Shown here one piece after another: positions 49,790 to 58,687 of a stretch of 64,000 bases of DNA. The stretch is from positions 62,001 through 126,000 of the forward strand of contig ONJS01000005.1 in assembly GCA_900318205.1 (NCBI GenBank), in the 5' to 3' direction. The translations under genes were made by a program, and so were the position numbers. How positions within the stretch are numbered: the first letter of the stretch is position 1; the number at the start of each line of letters is the position of its first letter. Below the pieces are notes generated by a model that was not told the origin of the DNA, made no database searches, and was given only the letters and a program-made list of their open reading frames with translations. The DNA comes from an uncultured Prevotellaceae bacterium (lineage in GTDB: Bacteria > Bacteroidota > Bacteroidia > Bacteroidales > Muribaculaceae).

Positions 49790-51637
49790 TTATTCTACTG
49801 TGACGCTCTTGGCCAGGTTGCGCGGACGGTCAACGTCCTTACCCTTGCACACGGCAATGTGGTAGGCCAGCAATTGCAAGGGGATGCTGGCGATGAGCGG
49901 CTGGAAACACTCCTGTGTGTCGGGCAGCTCGATGACATGGTCGGCAAATTGCTGTATCTGGGTATCTCCTCGGGTTACCAGTGCCGTCACTCTTCCTCCA
50001 CGAGCGCGCACTTCCTGGATATTGGAAATGATCTTCTCATAGAGCTTGTCTCGTGTGGCGATGACAAACACGGGCATCTCGGAGTCGATGAGGGCGATGG
50101 GGCCGTGTTTCATCTCGGCGGCTGGATAACCCTCGGCGTGGATGTAACTGATTTCCTTGAGCTTCAATGCCCCTTCAAGGGCTACAGGGTAGTTGTAACC
50201 ACGTCCCAAGTACAGGCAGTTCTTGGCATAGGTGAAAATGGATGCCAGGCGCTCAATCTGTTCATTGGTCTTTAGGGCTTCCTCCATCTTGTCGGGAATG
50301 AGGGTGAGTTCGGCCACCATGTGCTTGTAGGTCTCGTCGTCGATGGTCTTTTTCTCCCGGGCGATACTCAGGGCGAGCATCGACAGCACTGTGACCTGGC
50401 CGGTGAAAGCCTTGGTCGAGGCGACACCGATTTCGGGTCCCACATGGATGTAAACGCCTGTCTGTGTCTGGCGTGGAATCGAAGCGCCAATGGCGTTGCA
50501 CACGCCAAATACAAATGCTCCCGCTTGGCGTGCCAGCTCAATAGCGGCCAGCGTGTCGGCGGTCTCTCCGCTCTGCGAGATGGCGATGACGACATCGTCG
50601 GGCATGATGACAGGGTCACGGTAGCGGAACTCTGAAGCGTATTCCACCTCGACGGGTATTCGGCACATGCTCTCGATGAGTTGTTTTCCGATGAGGCCGG
50701 CATGCCAGCTGGTTCCGCATGCCACGATGATGATGCGACGTGCTGTGACCAGACGCTCACGGTAGTCGATGACTGCCGATAGCGTGATGCGGTCGGCGTC
50801 CACATTGATGCGTCCACGCATGCAGTCTCTCATGCATGCCGGCTGCTCGAAAATCTCCTTGATCATGAAGTAGGGGTAACCACCTTTCTCGAGTTGTCCG
50901 AGGGTGATGTCGATTTGCTTGACCTTGGGATGCTGGGTCTCGTTGTCCATGTTGACCACCTTCAACTCCTCGCCCAAGCGCATCACAGCGATGTCGCCAT
51001 CGTTGAGATAAATCACGCGGTCGGTATATTCGGCAATGGGACTTGCGTCTGACCCCAGGTAGTAGTCTCCCTCTTTGCCCAGGCCCACCACTAGAGGAGA
51101 ACTCTGGCGGGCACACACGATGGTGTCGGGGTGGTTGCGGTCGAGAATGGCGATGGCATAGGCACCAATAACCTGGTGCAGTGCCACTTGAACCGCCTCG
51201 AGCAGTTCGATGTTGTTGCTGAGCATGATGTGCTCGATGAGTTGGACCAGCACTTCGGTGTCGGTGACGCTCTTGAAGACGATGCCGCGTTCCACTAGGT
51301 TCTCCTTCAGCGTCATGTAGTTTTCGATGATGCCGTTGTGGATGAGTGCCAGCCTGCCCGATGCTGAGTAGTGAGGATGGGCATTGGCGCTGTTGGGCTC
51401 ACCGTGTGTTGCCCATCGGGTGTGGGCAATGCCAGCACTGCCTGTCTTGTCCTTGTCCTCGCAATAGGATTCGAGGTCGGCAACCTTGCCTTTGGCCTTA
51501 TACACATTCAGGCCACCATCGTTGTTAATAAGTGCTACACCCGCGCTGTCATAGCCGCGGTATTCCAGTCTCTTCAGACCCTTGATTAAAATCGGATAGG
51601 CTTCGTTATGGCCTATATATCCTACTATTCCACACAT
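49790..51637 (-). CDS. glmS: Glutamine-fructose-6-phosphate aminotransferase
   Basis: Makes glucosamine 6-phosphate, the first step to UDP-GlcNAc for peptidoglycan and LPS. The 615-residue product has the class II glutaminase start MCGIVGYIG (Cys2 nucleophile), RGYDSAGVAL and HTRWATHGEPN, then two SIS domains (CGTSWHAGL; QSGETADTLAA) and the isomerase end LPDTQE-x4-LIASIPLQLLAYH. It carries its own promoter at 51715-51744, with a leader of about 70 bases; I found no glmS ribozyme, which is not expected here. Confidence 0.98.
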   Translation of the reverse strand: MCGIVGYIGHNEAYPILIKGLKRLEYRGYDSAGVALINNDGGLNVYKAKGKVADLESYCEDKDKTGSAGIAHTRWATHGEPNSANAHPHYSASGRLALIHNGIIENYMTLKENLVERGIVFKSVTDTEVLVQLIEHIMLSNNIELLEAVQVALHQVIGAYAIAILDRNHPDTIVCARQSSPLVVGLGKEGDYYLGSDASPIAEYTDRVIYLNDGDIAVMRLGEELKVVNMDNETQHPKVKQIDITLGQLEKGGYPYFMIKEIFEQPACMRDCMRGRINVDADRITLSAVIDYRERLVTARRIIIVACGTSWHAGLIGKQLIESMCRIPVEVEYASEFRYRDPVIMPDDVVIAISQSGETADTLAAIELARQAGAFVFGVCNAIGASIPRQTQTGVYIHVGPEIGVASTKAFTGQVTVLSMLALSIAREKKTIDDETYKHMVAELTLIPDKMEEALKTNEQIERLASIFTYAKNCLYLGRGYNYPVALEGALKLKEISYIHAEGYPAAEMKHGPIALIDSEMPVFVIATRDKLYEKIISNIQEVRARGGRVTALVTRGDTQIQQFADHVIELPDTQECFQPLIASIPLQLLAYHIAVCKGKDVDRPRNLAKSVTVE

Positions 51638-51714
51638 GGATAAATACTTGATGGTTGATTATTCTATAAAATGATTATTGGGTTCGATAACATAATCTGT
51701 CCAGTTTTGATGTG

Positions 51715-51744
51715 CAAAAGTACAATGAATTGTTGTATCGGCAA
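51715..51744 (-). promoter_or_regulatory. glmS promoter
   Basis: Minus-strand TTG (51742-51744), 19 bases, TACTTTTG (51715-51722). Confidence 0.75.
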
Positions 51745-51843
51745 ACAGAGTGCTGTCAAAAATGGTCGGTAGCTGGCGAAATGCCAAAATATCCCATTGT
51801 AGAGTAGCAATGGTTCATTGCCGTCAGGCATTCTATAAAGAAG

Positions 51844-51876
51844 CAAGTCCCTGACTCGACGTCAGGGACTTGTTTT
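51844..51876 (+). terminator. Strong hairpin in the glmS-thiL gap
   Basis: CAAGTCCCTGAC pairs perfectly with GTCAGGGACTTG over loop TCGAC, followed by TTTT. No gene that it would terminate lies upstream on the plus strand, so it may end an unseen small transcript starting between 51750 and 51840. Confidence 0.75.
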
Positions 51877-52213
51877 AACTAATTAACCTTCTAATACCAT
51901 TAACATAAACCTTAAACAATTTGGGGATATCTACTGGTCTCGCGACGCTCGATTCTTCCTCAATACTTGGCTGGCTTGAAGCCTTGTTTCAATGGCTAAA
52001 GCACAGCCAAACATTCAATCTTAAAAACTAATACCATGAAAACCATTGCAAATATAATGCCGTTTGTTTTTTACTTCCTAATATTTCCGCTAAAAAATGT
52101 CAATATTTAACACAAATTAGCAAAAATCACCCCAAAATCACCGAAATAACATAAAAATGCATACAAAAACTACTATCTGAAACCGATTTTTGGCCATCTG
52201 ATACAAATCGAGC
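51877..52213. other. Gene-poor region with a possible 24-residue ORF
   Basis: This AT-rich region includes two CTAATACCAT copies (51891-51900 and 52028-52037). The second overlaps the start of a small frame at 52036-52110 that reads MKTIANIMPFVFYFLIFPLK and ends after NVNI. It could be a short hydrophobic peptide or the remnant of a decayed gene. No RNA family was recognised. Confidence 0.35.
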
Positions 52214-52266
52214 AAAAAAAGATGCGAATTACACGTATCTTGTAGCCTAGATACCGTGTAATTCGC
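52214..52266 (-). terminator. Terminator of the thiL operon
   Basis: GCGAATTACACG and CGTGTAATTCGC form a long stem extended by TATC/GATA; on the minus strand it is followed by TTTTTTT. Confidence 0.9.
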
Positions 52267-52289
52267 AGATGTTTTGCTAAGTCTGTGTC

Positions 52290-53354
52290 TTACTTTTCAG
52301 ACTTGTCGGTGCTGTCTTCTGGGGTGAAGGCGTTCCAGCCTTGGGCACGGATTTCCAGTTCCTGGTCGTCGCGGGTCACCATGTAGGCGCCAAGTTCGGG
52401 TTTGGTGATGCGACCGATCAGTCGGGCGGTCTTCATGCGTGCCACCTTGTCGTGGTCGGCGAGGGGAACGGTGAACAGCAGTTCGTAGTCCTCGCCGCCG
52501 TTCATGGCAGCAGTGACAAGGTTCATGTTCAGTTCTTCGGCCATCAGGGCGGTCTGGTAGTCAATGGGGATGCGGTCCTCATACACGCGGCATCCCACGC
52601 CCGAATCCTTGCAGATGTGCAGCAGTTCGCTGGACAGTCCGTCGCTAACGTCCATCATTGCTGTAGGGCGGATTCCCAGTTCGCGCAACTCCTCGATGAC
52701 GTCACGGCGAGCCTCAGGCTTCAACTGGCGCTCAATGATGTATTCCTTGCCCGAGAAGTCGGGTTGGAAATCCTTGTCCTTCATCTCGGCGCTGACGCGT
52801 CGTTCACGTTCCAGCAGTTGCAGGCCCATGTAGGCTGCGCCCAGGTTGCCGCTCACGCAGATCAGGTCGGTATCCCGTGCACCAGTACGATAAATGATGT
52901 CGTCCTTGGCTGCCTCGCCCAGGCAGGTCACGCTGATGAGGAGTCCTGTTACCGAGGCGCTCGTGTCACCGCCGACGAGGTCCACACCGTAGTGCTCACA
53001 GGCGATGCGCATGCCCTCATAGAGTTGCTCGATGTGCTCCAGCGTGAAACGCTTGCTGATGCCTAATGATACCGTCACTTGGCGTGGTGTGCCGTTCATG
53101 GCATACACGTCGCTCAGGTTCACCACGATGGCCTTGTAACCCAGGTGCATCAGCGGCACATAGGTCAGGTCAAAGTGGATGCCTTCAAGCAGCAGGTCAG
53201 TAGTAACCAGTGTCTCGCGGTCATTGCCATAGTTGATGACGGCGCAGTCGTCGCCCACACCGCGGCGGGTGGACTCGTTACGCACAGGAAAAGAGCGGGT
53301 CAGGTGCTCAATCAGCCCAAACTCGCCCAGTGTTGAGATCTCAGTTTCTTTCAC
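52290..53354 (-). CDS. thiL: Thiamine-monophosphate kinase
   Basis: Phosphorylates thiamine phosphate to thiamine diphosphate in the cytosol. The 354-residue product has the ATP-binding GVGDDCAVI, TTDLLLEGIHFD, VNLSDVYAMNGTPRQ, a GGDTSAS block, MMDVSDGLSSELL and GGEDYELLF, the family's usual order. The gene follows the PNP gene after a CTAG-rich spacer and ends the sppA-lpxK-PNP-thiL operon. Confidence 0.96.
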   Translation of the reverse strand: MKETEISTLGEFGLIEHLTRSFPVRNESTRRGVGDDCAVINYGNDRETLVTTDLLLEGIHFDLTYVPLMHLGYKAIVVNLSDVYAMNGTPRQVTVSLGISKRFTLEHIEQLYEGMRIACEHYGVDLVGGDTSASVTGLLISVTCLGEAAKDDIIYRTGARDTDLICVSGNLGAAYMGLQLLERERRVSAEMKDKDFQPDFSGKEYIIERQLKPEARRDVIEELRELGIRPTAMMDVSDGLSSELLHICKDSGVGCRVYEDRIPIDYQTALMAEELNMNLVTAAMNGGEDYELLFTVPLADHDKVARMKTARLIGRITKPELGAYMVTRDDQELEIRAQGWNAFTPEDSTDKSEK

Positions 53355-53370
53355 AATGCTTATAGTCTTT

Positions 53371-53421
53371 GGTCTAGATGCTCTGGAACCTCTAGAAAAT
53401 CCAGATATTTCAGAACATCTA
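53371..53421. repeat. CTAG-rich repeat spacer 2
   Basis: TCTAGATGC, TCTAGAAAA and CATCTAGTA with intervening CAGA motifs; a degenerate relative of the array at 33270-33316. Confidence 0.65.
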
Positions 53422-53447
53422 GTAATAATAGCAATTTACTCTTTTTT

Positions 53448-54290
53448 TTACAGCTCGTCGAAGCGGTTGATCATTTCCCTGACGAGCATCGCCATGATGG
53501 GCTGGGCAGCAGCGGCTGCCTTCTGCACCTCCTCGTGGGATGCTTTCTCGACAGCGCCCTCAACACCCAGGTCGGTGATGATCGAGATGCCGAACACCTC
53601 CATGTCGCCATGGCGTGCCACGATGACCTCAGGTACAGTACTCATACCCACGGCGTCGCCGCCGATGCGCCAGAAGTAGCGGTACTCGGCAGGAGTCTCA
53701 AACGTGGGACCTTGGGTGCCGACATAGATACCTTCCATCAGGCGGATGTTTTTCTCCTTGGCAATGTCGCGCGCCATCTGGATGAGGCGGGGGCTGTAGG
53801 CATCGACCATGGCAGGGAAGCGCGGTCCCAGCTCCTCGATGTTCTTGCCGTGCAGCGGGTGCTCGGGGAATACGTTGATGTGGTCGGTAATGATCATCAG
53901 GTCGCCCACCTTGAAGTTGGGGTTCATACCACCAGAGGCGTTGGAAACAAATACGGTCTTGATGCCGATGGCCTTCATCACGCGGATGGGGAAGGTTACC
54001 TGTAGCATCGAGTAGCCCTCATAGTAGTGGAAGCGGCCCTGCATCGCCATGATATACTTGTTGCCCAGGGTGCCGAAGATCAGGCGGCCCTTGTGGCCTT
54101 GAACCGTCGATACGGGGAAGTTGGGGATCTCGCCGTAGGGGATTTCCACCTCAATGTTGATGTGCTCCACAACTGCGCCAAGTCCGGTACCCAGGATGAT
54201 AGCGGTTTTGGGCAGTTTGTTATTTACGCGTTGCTTGATAAATTCGCTGGTCTCTTTGATCTTGTCCAGCAAGTTTTTTTCATCTACCAT
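53448..54290 (-). CDS. Purine nucleoside phosphorylase (trimeric type)
   Basis: Phosphorolyses guanosine and inosine type nucleosides in purine salvage. The 280-residue product has GTGLGAVVEHI (phosphate site), GRFHYYEGY, SNASGGMNP, GPTFETPAEYRYF and AVGMSTVPEVIVARH, with ITDLGVEG near the end. The length and EVIVA motif mark the trimeric family rather than the hexameric DeoD type. It lies 20 bases after the lpxK gene. Confidence 0.95.
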   Translation of the reverse strand: MVDEKNLLDKIKETSEFIKQRVNNKLPKTAIILGTGLGAVVEHINIEVEIPYGEIPNFPVSTVQGHKGRLIFGTLGNKYIMAMQGRFHYYEGYSMLQVTFPIRVMKAIGIKTVFVSNASGGMNPNFKVGDLMIITDHINVFPEHPLHGKNIEELGPRFPAMVDAYSPRLIQMARDIAKEKNIRLMEGIYVGTQGPTFETPAEYRYFWRIGGDAVGMSTVPEVIVARHGDMEVFGISIITDLGVEGAVEKASHEEVQKAAAAAQPIMAMLVREMINRFDEL

Positions 54291-54309
54291 AATAACATTC
54301 TTTTTTGTA

Positions 54310-55461
54310 TTATTGGTTATCGTTCATTGTCGTCAGGTTAGCTTCTTCTTCCTGCTCGTCAATCTTTGTTACCAGTTCACTGATAAAGTCGCTGCCCTCC
54401 ATTTCCAGGAACGCCACACGCATGGGGATGTAATAGATGCAGTTGCGCTTGATGGGCGGGTAATAGGGGTTGTTCATGATGCGCACCGCGTCCTTCTCGG
54501 TTGTTATGATGAACTTGCGCTTGCCGGTAAGGTTCTTGTACACCTTGAAGATGTCGGTGAAGTCCCTGCGGGTGAAGAAGTGATGGTCGTCAAAGTGCAT
54601 CACCTTGACCTGGGCAGCATAATGACGCAGGTAGCGCACCAGGGGCTTGGGCGTAGCAATGCCCGTGAGGCACAGCACGGCATCGTCGCTGTGCAGCCAC
54701 TGCAGCGAAGTGAGCTGCGGGGACTGAACAGGGAATACAGGAACAGGCTCGCTGTAGCGGATGGCGCTGAAGAACAGTTTCTGGTACGTCAGCAGATTCA
54801 GGCGTTGCTTGATGACCCTGCGCTCGGTCGGTGTGATGTCGGCGGGGCACTTGGTCACGACTACCATGTCGCATCGCGAGATGCTGGAGACGGGCTCGCG
54901 CAGTTGGCCCAGCGGCATGAGCTTGTCCTCAAACGGCAGGCGGTTGTAGTCCAGCAACAGGACGTTCACCTTGGGCGTGACATAGCGGTGCTGGAATCCG
55001 TCGTCCAGCAGGATCAGGTTGATCTCGGGGTCGATGCGCAGCAACTCACGGATGCCCTTGCGGCGGCTTTCGCACACCGCCAGCGTGATTAGACCGTTGT
55101 ACTTGCGGTAGATCTGATAGGGCTCGTCACCGATGTCGCGGGGACTCATGTTGTTGCTTGCCAGGATGAAACCCTTGGTCTTGCGTTTGTAGCCTCGGCT
55201 CAGCACAGCCACATGGTAGCGGCGGTACAAGGCCTCGATGATGTATTCCACATGAGGGGTCTTGCCCGTGCCGCCCACAGTGATGTTTCCCACTGAAACT
55301 ACGGGCACGTCAAACTCCTCCTGCGGCAACAGCCCGAAGTCAAACGCCTTGTTGCGCAACCACACAGCCCCGCCATATCCCCACGAGAACGGGGTTAACA
55401 GGGCGTCCATGATGGATTTGCGCTGCTCCTTGTTCAGTATATTAGACAGGTCGATATTCAT
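54310..55461 (-). CDS. lpxK: Tetraacyldisaccharide 4'-kinase
   Basis: Phosphorylates the 4' position of the lipid A disaccharide at the inner-membrane face. The 383-residue product has an amphipathic N-terminal helix, and the Walker A-type VGGTGKTPH (62-70), then VLSRGYKR, EPYQIYRKY, LILLDDGFQHR (catalytic Asp region) and DYNRLPFEDK, plus a C-terminal DHHFFTRRDF. The gene lies 123 bases downstream of sppA, with a short TTAGG-type spacer and a REP-like palindrome between them. Confidence 0.96.
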   Translation of the reverse strand: MNIDLSNILNKEQRKSIMDALLTPFSWGYGGAVWLRNKAFDFGLLPQEEFDVPVVSVGNITVGGTGKTPHVEYIIEALYRRYHVAVLSRGYKRKTKGFILASNNMSPRDIGDEPYQIYRKYNGLITLAVCESRRKGIRELLRIDPEINLILLDDGFQHRYVTPKVNVLLLDYNRLPFEDKLMPLGQLREPVSSISRCDMVVVTKCPADITPTERRVIKQRLNLLTYQKLFFSAIRYSEPVPVFPVQSPQLTSLQWLHSDDAVLCLTGIATPKPLVRYLRHYAAQVKVMHFDDHHFFTRRDFTDIFKVYKNLTGKRKFIITTEKDAVRIMNNPYYPPIKRNCIYYIPMRVAFLEMEGSDFISELVTKIDEQEEEANLTTMNDNQ

Positions 55462-55500
55462 ATTAGCCTTTAGGTTTTAGGCGTTGGGCTCTCAACTGTT
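55461..55500. repeat. Short TTAGG-type repeat spacer
   Basis: TTAGCCTTTAGGTTTTAGGCG plus TTGGGC repeats directly upstream of the lpxK start codon; the sequence is similar to 21961-21996. Confidence 0.6.
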
Positions 55501-55529
55501 GGGCCTCGCCTCCTAATTCTCGTTTTGTA

Positions 55530-55551
55530 GAGACGCAGTGTCCTGTGTCTC
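55530..55551. repeat. REP-like palindrome, degenerate copy
   Basis: GAGACGCA-gtgtcc-TGTGTCTC resembles the perfect palindrome at 22036-22057, and like it is preceded by GTA. Confidence 0.6.
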
Positions 55552-55584
55552 CGGTTGGCGGTTGCAATAATTATCTGATTTCAA

Positions 55585-57387
55585 TTAAAACTGTATCTCT
55601 TCTTCAGGCATCAGGCACAGGATGCGGTCACGGCCCAGGATGCGCTGCAGCTGCTTGTGCCAGTCATAGAGCACGCCCATTTCGCCCTTCAGGCGTGACT
55701 CATAGCGGGTAACCATGTACTTGTCAAGCATGGCCATGAACTGATCCTCGATGGCGGGATAGTTCTGGGTCTTGTAGTCCTTGCCCAATTTTGCCTTATT
55801 GGCTACCCATGAAACGGCCTCACGGATGCCGCCGAACTCGTCCACCAGACCGATCTGCTTGGCGGTGATACCGTCCCACACGCGACCCTCGGCAATCTTC
55901 TTGATGGAGTCCTGGGTCACGTGGCGGCCATCGGCACAACGCTTGGTGAACAACTCATAGCCATTGTTGACCATGTTCTGCAAGGCTGCGAGCTGGGCAG
56001 GTGTCAGCTTCTTGCCCATGGCTGCCATGTCGCCGTTCTCGTTGGTCTTGACCGATGCCATGTGTACGCCCAGCTTATTCTCGACAAGGTTGTTAAAGCT
56101 TGGGATGACGCCAAAGATGCCGATGGAACCGGTGAGAGTCGTGCGCTCGGCAAAGATGCGGTCGGCGCAGCACGAGATATAGAAACCGCCCGATGCGGCA
56201 TAGTCGCCCATCGATACAGCTACGGGCTTGCCCGAGGCCTTGAAGTCCATGATGGCTTTCCAGATCTGCTCGCTGCCGAAGGCGCTGCCGCCCGGCGAGT
56301 TCACGCGGAATACCATGCCCTTGACATTATCATCATCCTTCAGCTCATAGATGGTCTCGCACAGTTTGTCGCTGACGATGCCTTCTTCGGTAGTGGCAAA
56401 GCTGCTGCCGCCGTCAATCTCACCGACGGCATAGAGAACGGCAATGTGGTCGCCCGTGGCGCTTGCTTCCAGATCCGAGGCCAGGTCTTCGGGGGCGACG
56501 TAGTTCAGGTCATCGCTCTTTTTAACCTGGGTGCGGGCACGAAGGATATCCTCCATTTCGTTTTGGTAAACCAGCTTGTCCACCAGCTTGTTCTGGATAA
56601 GCTTTTGGGCATCAAAAGTCATGAGGACGCTGTCACACAGCGAATTCAGAGCGTCATACTGCAATTTGCGGTCAGCAGCGATACTGTCCAGCATCTCTTT
56701 CCAGATGGTACCCAGGTAATGCTCCTGCTGCAGTCGGTTGGCGTCGCTCATGTCCTCGAGCATATAAGGCTCAACGGCACTCTTGAAGGTGCCGACGCGT
56801 ACGATCTGCATCTCCACGCCTACCTTATCCAACATCTTTTTCATGTAAGGGGTCACCGATGCCATACCGTGCAGGTCTACGGCTCCCACGGGGTTCAGAT
56901 AGATGCTGTCGGCAACGCTTGCCAGATAGTAGTCTGCCTGGTTGATGCCCTCGTGGCCGTAGGCGGCAATCCACTTGCCGCTCTTCTTGAACTCTTTAAG
57001 GGCACGGCGCAAAGCCTGTAATGTGGCGGGTGCGGCGCTCACGCCGTTGCACTCGATAAAGATGCCGTCCACCTTGTCGTTATCGGCAGCGTTCTCGATG
57101 GCAGAGATGACAGTGTTCAGTCCCAGGCTGCTGGGCATGCCGCCGCCCTGCAGGAGCGACATCATGTCTACAGCGTCATTGCCACCGCGCTCGCTGATGT
57201 CGGTACCCAGATCAATATCCAGGATAGAATGCTTGGAGACTATGGCCGCCGACTTCTTGCCGCCACCCATGCTCATTGATCCCATGATGGCAAAACTCAT
57301 GATCATGGTAGCAATCATGAAAAACATGAAGGCCAGGAATGCGCCCACAAACGAGCCGCAAACGATAAGGATAAATTTCTTCATCAT
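55585..57387 (-). CDS. sppA: Signal peptide peptidase SppA, 67K type
   Basis: Degrades cleaved signal peptides in the inner membrane. The 600-residue product has one N-terminal membrane helix (LIVCGSFVGAFLAFMFF) and two S49 domains. The catalytic Lys lies in the first half (WIAAYGHEGINQADYYLAS region lies next to the expected site) and the Ser in GDYAASGGFYISC in the second. GGSAFGSEQIWKAI and LTGSIGIFGVIPSF are further family blocks. It begins the operon and has its own promoter at 57489-57520. Confidence 0.95.
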   Translation of the reverse strand: MMKKFILIVCGSFVGAFLAFMFFMIATMIMSFAIMGSMSMGGGKKSAAIVSKHSILDIDLGTDISERGGNDAVDMMSLLQGGGMPSSLGLNTVISAIENAADNDKVDGIFIECNGVSAAPATLQALRRALKEFKKSGKWIAAYGHEGINQADYYLASVADSIYLNPVGAVDLHGMASVTPYMKKMLDKVGVEMQIVRVGTFKSAVEPYMLEDMSDANRLQQEHYLGTIWKEMLDSIAADRKLQYDALNSLCDSVLMTFDAQKLIQNKLVDKLVYQNEMEDILRARTQVKKSDDLNYVAPEDLASDLEASATGDHIAVLYAVGEIDGGSSFATTEEGIVSDKLCETIYELKDDDNVKGMVFRVNSPGGSAFGSEQIWKAIMDFKASGKPVAVSMGDYAASGGFYISCCADRIFAERTTLTGSIGIFGVIPSFNNLVENKLGVHMASVKTNENGDMAAMGKKLTPAQLAALQNMVNNGYELFTKRCADGRHVTQDSIKKIAEGRVWDGITAKQIGLVDEFGGIREAVSWVANKAKLGKDYKTQNYPAIEDQFMAMLDKYMVTRYESRLKGEMGVLYDWHKQLQRILGRDRILCLMPEEEIQF

Positions 57388-57488
57388 AACTGTATAGTGT
57401 TTTATAAAATTAGTCTAATGAGTTAATAATTAATAAATTAAATGCATCCAAGCGACACGATGAAGCAAGATCGCTTGGCTCTAACCTA

Positions 57489-57520
57489 CAAAATTAGTGT
57501 ATTTTCCTGATTCATGGCAA
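57489..57520 (-). promoter_or_regulatory. sppA operon promoter
   Basis: Minus-strand TTG (57518-57520), 21 bases, TAATTTTG (57489-57496); leader of about 95 bases. Confidence 0.7.
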
Positions 57521-57716
57521 TTTTTCCGGGCTTTTTTATTTCCAATAAAAAGACATTTGCCGGAAAGTGGTCGGTCACCAGCATGAAAAGCGGCCTGCAC
57601 GGGCAGTTTTCACCGCTATGCAAGCCGCGATTGATGATTCTGTTCGGCGTTGATTAGTAGCCGTTCAAGAGTCTACTGATAAGTATTGAAACGTTTTCGT
57701 GAGGATGCAGAACAGA
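57521..57716. other. Intergenic stretch with an inverted repeat
   Basis: GCGGCCTGCA (57590-57599) and TGCAAGCCGC (57619-57628) form an imperfect hairpin without a T run. No gene is seen; it could mark the 3' end of the CPBP gene. Confidence 0.4.
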
Positions 57717-58592
57717 TTATATGTACTGTCGATGCGGTTCTTCAGCAGGTTTATACTGGTGGTGCGCCCACACGGCGAGAGCGATACTGGCAACGAGGCT
57801 GGCGACAGCAAGCCAGGGGAGGGAGCCGTCGGCAGGCAGACCCAGATGGTCGCCGAAGTCCTCGGCCACGATTCCCTTGTTGGCCAGGTAGCTCATCACG
57901 ACGACGGTGCTGTTGTTCAGGGTATGGGCAATGATGGGGACCCACAGGCTACGGGTCCACACGAGCAGATAGCCCAGCCACACGCCAAGCAGCATGCGGG
58001 GAATGAAACCGAAGAACTGGAAGTGGATGGCGCTGAACACAATGGCGACAATCCACACGACAGCGTGGGTGCCCAGGCGACTGTCCTGCATCGTGCGCAG
58101 CATCGCACCACGGAACAGCATTTCCTCGCTCAAGCCTGCCATCAGTCCCACAACCAGCACACAGGGAAGCAGTTCCCAGATGGTGTGGATGTTGAGCAAC
58201 GTCTTGGTGGTTTCGGCAGCCGAGTCTTCAAAGGAGCGCATCACCTGCTCCAGGCCACTCAACGATGCCGGCAGTGACATGGACTCGTTGAGTGATACGA
58301 TCCAGTTCATGGCGGGCAGTGACAGGATGTAGAATGCCACAACGATGGCGATGGCTTTCCATCCTGGCGCACGGTCCAGACACATGGCATGCAAGGGCCT
58401 GCGGTAAAAGATGGCCATTGCTGCCACTGCGGGCACGATAAATGCCAGCACGTCCTGCACTGTGACCATCGTGAGCAGTCCGCTGTTGACCATGAGAACG
58501 CTGATGACCGATGCCACAATCAGTCCCAGTCCCATCATGCATAACAGCACGAGTAAGCGCGTGCTAAGCCTCAAGTTTGTCTTTCGTTCCAT
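57717..58592 (-). CDS. CPBP-family intramembrane metalloprotease
   Basis: A 291-residue polytopic membrane protein with the ABI/CAAX-protease motifs: EEMLFRGAML (motif 1), HFQFFGFIPRMLLG (motif 2) and HTLNNSTV (motif 3), which supply the glutamates and His that bind the metal. About eight helices are expected. Bacterial members often confer immunity or control bacteriocins or regulators; the partner is not known here. The gene is monocistronic, between the sppA promoter and a divergent DUF4251 gene. Confidence 0.93.
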   Translation of the reverse strand: MERKTNLRLSTRLLVLLCMMGLGLIVASVISVLMVNSGLLTMVTVQDVLAFIVPAVAAMAIFYRRPLHAMCLDRAPGWKAIAIVVAFYILSLPAMNWIVSLNESMSLPASLSGLEQVMRSFEDSAAETTKTLLNIHTIWELLPCVLVVGLMAGLSEEMLFRGAMLRTMQDSRLGTHAVVWIVAIVFSAIHFQFFGFIPRMLLGVWLGYLLVWTRSLWVPIIAHTLNNSTVVVMSYLANKGIVAEDFGDHLGLPADGSLPWLAVASLVASIALAVWAHHQYKPAEEPHRQYI

Positions 58593-58687
58593 GAAAAATT
58601 ATGTTTTTTTTATTCGCAAAATTAAACATTTTTTCAGAAATCGCGTCTAATAGACAAACAATAATCTTTTTAAATCCGACAAAAATT

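Noticed and set aside
49790..51715. glmS ribozyme in the glmS leader
   Set aside because: The leader is about 70 bases and lacks the ribozyme core; this element is known from Firmicutes, not expected here.
55921..57021. Plus-strand frame opposite sppA
   Set aside because: The sppA product is complete and canonical; the plus frame lacks any motif.
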